DNA of 5,537 nt from an uncultured Prevotella sp. (lineage in GTDB: Bacteria; Bacteroidota; Bacteroidia; Bacteroidales; Bacteroidaceae), in contig CALGRN010000340.1 of the NCBI GenBank assembly GCA_937880835.1, positions 1 through 5,537 of the forward strand, read 5' to 3'. Position numbers and translations under genes: made by a program. Positions 1 through 5,537 of this stretch are shown piece by piece; within the stretch, counting starts at the first letter, position 1; every line of letters starts with the position of its first letter. Below the pieces are notes generated by a model. It searched no databases. It was not told the origin of the DNA and saw only the letters and a program-made list of their open reading frames with translations.

Positions 1-1415
1 GCCAAGTTGTTGTAAACATAATTACCTATGTTTGCACGGAACGAAGCAGAAAGAGTCCAAGCCTTATAACTTAAAGAAGTATTGAGTCCCATAAATATTG
101 TAGCATCGGGTTTCTTGTAAACGTAACGGTCAAGGTCTGTTATCGAACCATCGCCGTTGCGGTCAACATAAACTCCTTCAATAGGACGGTTGTTCTTATC
201 ATACACCTGTTGGAATACATAGAAAGAATTTGCAGGATGTCCTACCTGATGTATTTGAACGGTATTTCCTACACCTCCCGATATACCACCTACCGCAACG
301 CCGACATAAGAAGGGTCTTCGTTAGTAGTAAGCTTTGTAATCTTATTCTTATTCCAAGACACGTTGAAGCCCAAATCCCAGTTCCAGTCTTTCGTCTGAA
401 CGGGAACGAAGTTCAAAGACAGTTCAAGACCGGTGTTTTCAAGATTTCCAACGTTCATCAAAAGATAGTTAGACAGATTAGTACCTGCTGCTATCGGAAC
501 ATTATTTATAAGGTCTTTTGTCACACGATGATAGAAGTCCAAGCTACCGCTGATACGGTTTTTGTAGAATCCGAAGTCTATACCTGCGTTGTAAGTTATC
601 GTCTCCTCCCATTTAAGGTTAGAGTCGTAAGCCTGCGGAGATATAGGAATAATTATCTGATCGCCGAAACGATAGTAGCTACCCATACGGTTTGTGTGAT
701 ATGTAGGTATTGAAGGATAATCACCCTGTCCTATGTTCTGTTGTCCTGTAACACCCCAACCGAGACGCAATTTCAGATTTGAGAGCCATTCAGCCTTACG
801 TGCGAAAGCCTCTTCGCTTATACGCCAAGCGAGCGCAGCAGACGGGAATACACCCCATTTGTTGTTTTGAAAGCGTGATGTTCCGTCATCGCGTATCGTA
901 AATGTGAAAAGATAACGATCCATAAGCGTATAATTCAGACGACCGTAAAATGAAACAAGATAGCTTTCCGTCTTGAAAGGAGATGTAGAATAAAGTGTAT
1001 TCTTGCCGTCATTAGAGTATTTCACGTTTGTCGTAGAGTTATAGAACCACTGCCAAGAGTAACCGGCAAGAATATCAAAGCGGCTCTGTATCGGCTTAAT
1101 GTCACGAGCATAGTTAAGATAGAATTCAAGTGTCTGGTCACGACGGAGCTGTGTATATTTCTCCCAAAGACCCGCACCGTTCTGCGTTTTGTCATGATAA
1201 GAAACCTCACTGCCTTTATTCCAAATGTTCCAACCGTTACTTGTAGAGAGGTCAAGACCGAGATTAAGGTTTGCGCGAAGTCCCGGTATGTTGAAAAATC
1301 TATAATCCAACTGTGCATTACCAACGATACGACGCACGTTTGAAGTCTTGTCCTCCTCGTTTATCATACCAACCGGATTGAGTGTTGACAGAGAGTTTGG
1401 CAAATCTCCGTTCAT
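1..1415 (-). pseudogene. SusC-like receptor, C-terminal barrel part, frame-shifted and cut by the window edge
   Basis: Reading the minus strand from 1415 gives 471 codons without a stop down to position 3, so the frame leaves the window still open. It begins MNGDLPNSLSTLNPVGMINE and continues with typical SusC barrel features: LRLGWGVTGQQNIGQGDYP, a tract of aromatic-rich strands, WEETITYNAGIDFGF, LMNVGNLENTGLEL, and DRNGDGSITDLDR near the left edge. It directly continues the upstream part, one frame away, and together they give about 890 residues. Roughly 100 or more residues and the stop should lie beyond the window. The fragment has no signal peptide of its own, so if it were made alone it could not be exported. 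It is therefore the distal part of a disrupted gene, or of a gene that appears disrupted through a sequence error. A SusD-type lipoprotein gene is expected next on the same strand but is not visible here. Confidence 0.9.
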
Positions 1416-2662
1416 CCGCGATAACCGCCAGATACGATGCTGTTGGGGTCATACACTGCTTGTGTGGGATCATACTGAACAGCTGCTCCTATCGCTCCTT
1501 CGTCAACGAAGCGGTTTGCAGTATAAACTCCCTTAGCATTCAGATTGAGCATAAGATGCTCGTTGAAGAAACGCGGTGTTAGATTTAAAGAAAGCGTACC
1601 TCGCTTCATGTTTGATGTTTTCAGCGTACCGTCGTTGTTTATAAAACCTGCCGAAACGCGATAAGGCATAGAGCTGAATGTATTTCCTTTGCCTTCAACA
1701 CCGCCTGTAACGCTTGCATTCACTTCCTCACTCCATGCCATACGATATATTTCATCTTGCCAATCGGTATTTGAATTACCGAGAGAGGCACGTGCTTTTT
1801 CTACATCCAGCTCCGGATGATTATCAAGATAGGCGTTGAAGAACGTTCTGAACTCATCCGCATCAAGCACATCCACCTTGCCTGCAACGTTCTGGAAAGA
1901 ACCCGTTATGTCAACACTTACTTTCGGTTTTCCGCTCTTTCCTTTCTTTGTCGTTATGACAATGACACCGTTAGATGCACGCGAACCGTAGATAGCAGTA
2001 GCAGAAGCATCCTTCAATATTGAGAAACTTTCGATGTCGTTAGGGTTGATGGTAGATAACACATCACTCTGTCCTGAAATGCTCGTGCTGCTTATCGGCA
2101 GTCCGTCGATTACTATAAGAGGGTCATTGCTTGCAGAAAGCGAAGAACCGCCACGTATGCGAATGGTTGAACCTGCACCCGGAGCACCGCTGTTTCCAAT
2201 AATCTGCACACCCGGAGTCTTGCCTTGCAGAAGATCAGCCGGAGAGGTTGCGAGACCTTTGTTCAACTGATCTGCATCGACAGACATCACCGAACCGGTT
2301 GCATCGCTCTTTCTTACAGAGCCGTAACCGATTACCACAACGTCGCTTAAAGTCTGCGCATCATCTTGCAGAATGATGTTAAGACTTGGTGCAGCTGTCA
2401 CTGTCGCAGTCTGATATCCTATGAAGGATACTTGAATTTGCTCCCCTTGATTTGCTTTAAGGGTAAAGTTTCCGTCGAGATCGGTTACCGTTCCGCCTTG
2501 CTGTCCTACCACACGGACAGTAGCTCCGATAACTCCTTCGCCGGTATTATCCTTAACATTTCCCTTTACAGTTATCTGCTGTGCAAAGGTTTCGATTGTT
2601 AGGAAAAGCCCAAATAACAGGGCGAGAATCCTGAAAGGAATTCTTAATTTTACCTGCTTCAT
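1412..2662 (-). CDS. SusC-like TonB-dependent receptor, N-terminal part (ends at a frameshift)
   Basis: This is the first part of an outer-membrane, TonB-dependent oligosaccharide importer of the SusC/RagA family. The chosen start at 2662 begins MKQVKLR followed by a hydrophobic stretch ending TFAQQ, a normal export signal. An in-frame ATG at 2698 would add 12 polar residues before that signal and is less likely, although it cannot be excluded. Residue numbers here count from 2698. A CarboxypepD_reg-like beta-sandwich spans about 42-111. A TonB-box-like segment, LSDVVVIGYG, lies at 117-126. The plug follows (about 127-250), with the family motifs LLQGKTPGVQI, IRIRGGSSL, PLIVIDGLPI and DASATAIYGSRASNGVIVITTK. 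The first barrel strands come after that. The frame stops at TGA (1414-1412) after SGGYRG, about 416 codons in, whereas the family is usually near 1000 residues. The rest is found in the next frame. The substrate is inferred from context as alpha-glucan. The family call is secure. Confidence 0.93.
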   Translation of the reverse strand: MKQVKLRIPFRILALLFGLFLTIETFAQQITVKGNVKDNTGEGVIGATVRVVGQQGGTVTDLDGNFTLKANQGEQIQVSFIGYQTATVTAAPSLNIILQDDAQTLSDVVVIGYGSVRKSDATGSVMSVDADQLNKGLATSPADLLQGKTPGVQIIGNSGAPGAGSTIRIRGGSSLSASNDPLIVIDGLPISSTSISGQSDVLSTINPNDIESFSILKDASATAIYGSRASNGVIVITTKKGKSGKPKVSVDITGSFQNVAGKVDVLDADEFRTFFNAYLDNHPELDVEKARASLGNSNTDWQDEIYRMAWSEEVNASVTGGVEGKGNTFSSMPYRVSAGFINNDGTLKTSNMKRGTLSLNLTPRFFNEHLMLNLNAKGVYTANRFVDEGAIGAAVQYDPTQAVYDPNSIVSGGYRG

Positions 2663-2810
2663 CTTTTTTTGTTTAAAGTTAATATTATTATCATTCATTA
2701 TTTATTTCGTATTCAAGGTTCATACAACCCTTATTCCCTACTCATGCAGGGCTTAGGATATTCCTTTATCTATATGCCGTAAGACGGTGGAGATTGACTT
2801 ATGTCAAGTG

Positions 2811-2818
2811 CAAAAATA
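2811..2818 (-). promoter_or_regulatory. Possible Bacteroidetes -7 element for the susC-like gene
   Basis: On the minus strand this reads TATTTTTG, which fits the Bacteroidetes -7 consensus TAnnTTTG. It would give a leader of about 100-140 bases before the receptor start. No good TTTG -33 element is seen at the usual spacing. An A/T tract (T7 and A6 at about 2842-2858 on the plus strand) lies where upstream contacts would be. The motif is short and the region is AT-rich, so this is a moderate call. Confidence 0.4.
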
Positions 2819-2872
2819 GTCTTATTCAACACATTTTGTACTTTTTTTAATGAAAAAACGTTATTATAATAG

Positions 2873-2886
2873 TGCAAACGTTTGCA
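2873..2886. promoter_or_regulatory. LacI-family operator, perfect palindrome (O1)
   Basis: TGCAAACGTTTGCA is a perfect 14-bp inverted repeat with a central CG. Its form matches known operators of the LacI family, such as the PurR box and the CcpA cre site, where hinge-helix leucines insert at the central CG step. It lies between the divergent receptor and regulator genes. Its centre is about 65 bp upstream of the candidate receptor -7 element. The neighbouring LacI-type protein is the natural candidate to bind it. Binding is inferred; the palindrome is directly visible. Confidence 0.8.
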
Positions 2887-2926
2887 TCCATAATTTATTA
2901 TATAAAATTTAAACAAGAAAGACTAT

Positions 2927-2940
2927 TGCAATGGTTTGCA
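2927..2940. promoter_or_regulatory. Second, imperfect LacI-family operator (O2)
   Basis: TGCAATGGTTTGCA matches the perfect upstream palindrome at 12 of 14 positions, differing only at the sixth and seventh bases. Its centre is 54 bp from the centre of the first site, close to five helical turns. It ends directly before the TAACTTTG element of the regulator gene, so a bound protein would cover the space between -33 and -7. This fits autorepression, possibly with looping to the first site. Confidence 0.6.
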
Positions 2941-2948
2941 TAACTTTG
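2941..2948 (+). promoter_or_regulatory. Probable -7 element for the lacI-family gene
   Basis: TAACTTTG fits the Bacteroidetes TAnnTTTG consensus. Transcription would start a few bases downstream, giving a short leader of about 15-20 bases before the ATG at 2972. A TTTG -33 element is not evident at the usual spacing, so recognition may be weak or assisted. The element abuts the second operator. Confidence 0.45.
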
Positions 2949-2971
2949 TCTTTGAAATAAACGAAATAACG

Positions 2972-3997
2972 ATGATAGAGAAGCCACCTTTAACAATGAA
3001 AGACATCGCAGAGAAGTTCGGAGTCTCTGTTGCAACTGTCTCTCGTGCGCTTAGCGGTAACACTCGCATAAGCGCAGAAAAGCGCGAAGCGATAACCAAC
3101 TATGCTCGTGAACATAACTTTTTCCCAAATACCATTGCCGAATCGTTGAGACATGTAAGAGTAAGACCTGTAAAGCTGATAGGAGTTATTGTTCCTGAGT
3201 TCACACATTATTACTTTTCGTCAATCCTTTCGGGCATAGAGGAGGAAGCATCGGCACGCGGTTATCGGCTGATTGTTGCACAAAGCAGTGAGAAGTTCGA
3301 GCGTGAAGCGAAGATATGCGAGTCTTTCGATGCTTACAGAGTATGCGGAGTAATTGTTTCGCAGGCAAAAGACACCGTTAAATACGACCATTTCCAGAAG
3401 CTTATAGACAAAGGAATACCGCTCGTTTTCTATGATCGTATATGCACAGGTATAAACGCAAGCCGTGTGGTTGTAGATGATTATATGGGTGCATACACTG
3501 CCGTTACTCACCTTATAAATACCGGTTGCAAGCGAATTGCATTCTACGGAACGTCCATGAGCCTTGAAATATCAAAAAACAGATATAACGGTTACCGTGA
3601 CGCATTGCTGAAAAACAATATCACTACCGATGAAAGTCTTGTGAGATATTGCGACAATCGCGCTGATGCAGAAGCCATAACGCCCGACTTGTTGCAAATG
3701 GAAGAGAGACCGGATGGCTTCTTTGCGGTGAACGACGACACTGCAATAGGTATTCTATACACTGCCAAACGCATGGGATTTAAAGTGCCGGAAGATGTTT
3801 CCATCTGCGGTTTCACAAACGGAAACCGTGCTACTTCGTGCGACCCTATGCTGACAACAGTGGAACAACGCGGCGTTTTGGTGGGCGAAGAGGCTGCCAA
3901 CATTCTGATAGGACAGGTGGAAGGACTGATTCCGATGAACAAAATAGAAAAGCGTATCGTGCGCACAAGGCTCATAATAAGAGGAACAACAAAATGA
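2972..3997 (+). CDS. LacI-family transcriptional regulator
   Basis: This 341-residue cytoplasmic DNA-binding sugar sensor has the usual LacI-family length. The winged-free helix-turn-helix head lies at residues 8-30 (TMKDIAEKFGVSVATVSRALSG). The hinge helix PNTIAESLR at 52-60 includes the leucine (L59) that in this family inserts at the centre of the operator. A periplasmic-binding-protein-like ligand domain runs from about 68 to 335, with LIGVIVPEFTHYYF, VVVDDYMGAY, GFFAVNDDTAIG and DVSICGFTN. The ATG at 2972 is preferred because it places the helix-turn-helix at the normal distance from the N-terminus. A longer reading from TTG at 2936 would start inside the second operator and in front of the likely promoter. 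The gene is divergent from the receptor and 123 bp upstream of a sugar transporter, so it probably controls both, and itself, through the two palindromes. The effector is unknown; a maltose-type sugar is inferred from context. Confidence 0.95.
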   Translation: MIEKPPLTMKDIAEKFGVSVATVSRALSGNTRISAEKREAITNYAREHNFFPNTIAESLRHVRVRPVKLIGVIVPEFTHYYFSSILSGIEEEASARGYRLIVAQSSEKFEREAKICESFDAYRVCGVIVSQAKDTVKYDHFQKLIDKGIPLVFYDRICTGINASRVVVDDYMGAYTAVTHLINTGCKRIAFYGTSMSLEISKNRYNGYRDALLKNNITTDESLVRYCDNRADAEAITPDLLQMEERPDGFFAVNDDTAIGILYTAKRMGFKVPEDVSICGFTNGNRATSCDPMLTTVEQRGVLVGEEAANILIGQVEGLIPMNKIEKRIVRTRLIIRGTTK

Positions 3998-3999
3998 CG

Positions 4000-4021
4000 A
4001 AGTGCTTCATAAGTGCTTTAT
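4000..4021 (+). repeat. Tandem 11-bp direct repeat after lacI-family gene
   Basis: AAGTGCTTCAT is followed at once by AAGTGCTTTAT, two adjacent copies differing at one base. They start two bases after the regulator's stop codon, in the 123-bp gap before the transporter. The function is unknown. The rest of the gap contains GTTGCAT (4022-4028) and its complement ATGCAAC (4057-4063) with a 28-base loop, which is too weak to call a terminator. I see no clear TAnnTTTG promoter, so read-through from the regulator into the transporter is plausible. Confidence 0.5.
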
Positions 4022-4120
4022 GTTGCATGTTCACGACAAAACGCCGGACGACTTAAATGCAACTGTAATAAATCCATTATTCATTAATATCTAACCGATT
4101 ATAAACTCATTATTTTCAAA

Positions 4121-5458
4121 ATGGAAAAGTCAACCTATATCAAACAGAAACCTGACATGAACTTTTGGAAACTGTGGAATCTCAGTTTCGGGTTCTTCGG
4201 TGTGCAAATCGCTTACGCACTTCAAAGTGCAAACATTTCAAGAATATTCGCAACGCTTGGCGCAGACCCTCATAATCTGAGCTATTTTTGGATACTTCCG
4301 CCTCTGATGGGCATCATAGTGCAGCCCATTGTGGGCACTCTGAGCGACAAAACGTGGTCTCGCTTCGGACGACGGATACCCTATCTGTTCATAGGTGCAA
4401 CGATTGCAGTGCTTGTTATGTGTCTTCTTCCAAACGCAGGTTCATTCGGAATGGCTGCATCAACAGCTATGGTGTTCGGTCTTGCATCGCTTATGTTCTT
4501 AGACACGAGCATAAACATGGCTATGCAACCGTTCAAGATGTTGGTAGGAGACATGGTAAACGAAAAGCAGAAAGCACTCGCCTACTCCATCCAGAGCTTT
4601 CTCTGCAATGCCGGTTCGGTTGCAGGCTTCATCTTTCCGTTCTTATTCACGATGATAGGAATAAAGAATATTGCCGATGCCGGAACAATACCCGACTCGG
4701 TGATATACAGTTTTTATGTGGGAGCTGCAATACTCATACTGTGCGTTATCTATACCACATTGAAAGTAAAGGAATGGAATCCGACTGAATATGCTCAATA
4801 CAACGGGCTTGCAAAGCCTCTCAACGAAGAGAAAACGAACATGTTCAAGCTGCTCGCAAAAGCACCTTCCACGTTCTGGAAGGTTGGAGCGGTGCAGTTT
4901 TTCTGTTGGGCTGCGTTCATGTATATGTGGACTTATACTAACGGAACGATAGCCGACACATGCTGGGGAACTACCGATGCGTCATCGGAAGGCTATCAGA
5001 CGGCAGGCAACTGGGTCGGTATTCTCTTCGCAGTGCAGGCAGTTGGCAGCGTGATATGGGCTGTTGTGCTTCCTCAATTCAAGAACATAAAGTTTGCTTA
5101 CGCCCTAAGTCTCGTTCTCGGAGGCATCGGTTTCGCCGTCATTCCGTTTGTTCACAACCAATACGTGCTGTTTGTTCCGTTCCTGTTGATAGGCTGTGCT
5201 TGGGCAGCAATGCTCGCAATGCCGTTCGCTCTCGTTACTAATGCACTGCAAGGATACGGACACATGGGAGTGTATCTCGGACTTTTCAACGGCACTATAT
5301 GTATTCCGCAGATAGCAGCGGCATTGGCAGGCGGTGCTATACTCAGCCTGTTGGGCAGCATTCAGAGCAATATGATGATAGTTGCAGGCTTGCTTTTGAT
5401 TGCAGGAGCGGCATGCGTGGGACTCATAAAGGTGAGCAACATCTCTGAAAAAGAATAA
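4121..5458 (+). CDS. SusT-like sugar transporter, MFS/GPH (SLC45-type) family
   Basis: This 445-residue inner-membrane protein has about 12 hydrophobic segments, the usual size for the glycoside-pentoside-hexuronide/SLC45 branch of the major facilitator superfamily, whose members import sugars with a cation, usually protons. The N-terminal NFWKLWNLSFGFFGVQIAYA and the loop motif GTLSDKTWSRFGRRIP (residues 72-87, the MFS motif A with its RxGRR) are characteristic. LDTSINMAMQPFKMLVGD (127-144) is the conserved charged segment of the fourth helix region. A long hydrophilic loop at about 216-250 separates the two six-helix halves. By analogy with maltose transporters in Bacteroidetes starch loci, the likely substrate is maltose or a short maltodextrin, but the substrate cannot be read from the sequence. 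The ATG at 4121 follows an A-rich stretch (TTTTCAAA). The gene probably belongs to the regulator's transcription unit or is regulated by it. Confidence 0.92.
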   Translation: MEKSTYIKQKPDMNFWKLWNLSFGFFGVQIAYALQSANISRIFATLGADPHNLSYFWILPPLMGIIVQPIVGTLSDKTWSRFGRRIPYLFIGATIAVLVMCLLPNAGSFGMAASTAMVFGLASLMFLDTSINMAMQPFKMLVGDMVNEKQKALAYSIQSFLCNAGSVAGFIFPFLFTMIGIKNIADAGTIPDSVIYSFYVGAAILILCVIYTTLKVKEWNPTEYAQYNGLAKPLNEEKTNMFKLLAKAPSTFWKVGAVQFFCWAAFMYMWTYTNGTIADTCWGTTDASSEGYQTAGNWVGILFAVQAVGSVIWAVVLPQFKNIKFAYALSLVLGGIGFAVIPFVHNQYVLFVPFLLIGCAWAAMLAMPFALVTNALQGYGHMGVYLGLFNGTICIPQIAAALAGGAILSLLGSIQSNMMIVAGLLLIAGAACVGLIKVSNISEKE

Positions 5459-5537
5459 AGCGACACGAAGGAATGTTTCCGGAAAGAAATTGACTGACAT
5501 TGAAACGAACATTCAGATTTGCAATTAATGTTTTCAG

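Larger units (their letters stand above)
2663..2971. other. Divergent intergenic control region
   Basis: About 310 bases separate the receptor and regulator starts. The right half is AT-rich and contains both operator-like palindromes and a -7 element for each direction. The left part (about 2663-2805) would be the receptor's transcribed leader. It has only short possible hairpins, such as CCCT pairing with AGGG at about 2730-2755, and nothing I can name as a riboswitch or small RNA. I find no further gene here. Confidence 0.7.

Noticed and set aside
210..713. 167-codon plus-strand open frame
   Set aside because: It lies opposite the well-conserved receptor frame, has no recognisable domain and is the expected antisense shadow.
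2842..2858. T-run/A-run hairpin in the control region as a terminator
   Set aside because: It consists only of A-T pairs, has no GC stem and lies between divergent promoters; it is more likely an AT-rich promoter tract.
3592..3975. 127-codon minus-strand open frame inside the regulator gene
   Set aside because: It lacks a promoter or recognisable protein features and is fully covered by the LacI-family gene, whose sequence is clearly conserved.
4022..4063. Possible terminator (GTTGCAT and ATGCAAC inverted repeat)
   Set aside because: The stem is only 7 bp with a 28-base loop and no T-run follows.
5476..5485. TTTCCGGAAA palindrome after the transporter
   Set aside because: Ten bases without extension or a T-run are compatible with chance; it is not a convincing terminator or operator.
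5105..5512. 135-codon minus-strand open frame over the transporter end
   Set aside because: It is cysteine- and histidine-rich without motif order, lies opposite a clear membrane protein and is best explained as a shadow frame.
5529..5537. ATG near the right edge as the start of a next gene
   Set aside because: Only three codons are visible, so a gene cannot be supported.

Overview
The window looks like part of a Bacteroidota (Bacteroidales, probably Prevotella-like) chromosome. Three things suggest this: a SusC-type TonB-dependent receptor with a CarboxypepD_reg-like N-terminal domain, starts preceded by A-rich sequence instead of clear Shine-Dalgarno motifs, and promoter elements resembling the Bacteroidetes -7 consensus TAnnTTTG. 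The genus is inference. The gene content is that of a glycan-uptake locus, most likely for starch or maltodextrin (alpha-glucan).

Layout: positions 1-2662 (minus strand) carry a SusC-family outer-membrane receptor gene that runs off the left edge. It is broken by a frameshift at about 1412-1417, and the reading frame is otherwise intact on both sides. Positions 2663-2971 are a divergent control region with a perfect 14-bp palindrome of the LacI/PurR/CcpA type (TGCAAACGTTTGCA), a second copy matching 12 of 14 bases, and one TAnnTTTG element for each direction. Positions 2972-3997 (plus) encode a LacI-family regulator. Positions 4121-5458 (plus) encode a 12-helix inner-membrane sugar transporter of the GPH/SLC45/SusT-like type. 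The last 79 bases hold no supported gene.

Inferred working model: the receptor, with a SusD partner expected beyond the left edge, imports oligosaccharides across the outer membrane. Periplasmic enzymes outside the window trim them. The transporter brings the resulting di- or oligosaccharide into the cytoplasm, and the LacI-type protein senses a sugar and controls both divergent arms through the palindromes. The clearest anomaly is the receptor frameshift. It sits where loss of one copy of a tandem GGAT unit would explain it, and it creates an overlapping ATGA stop/start. I see no evidence of an entirely new type of system, RNA gene, CRISPR array or mobile element.
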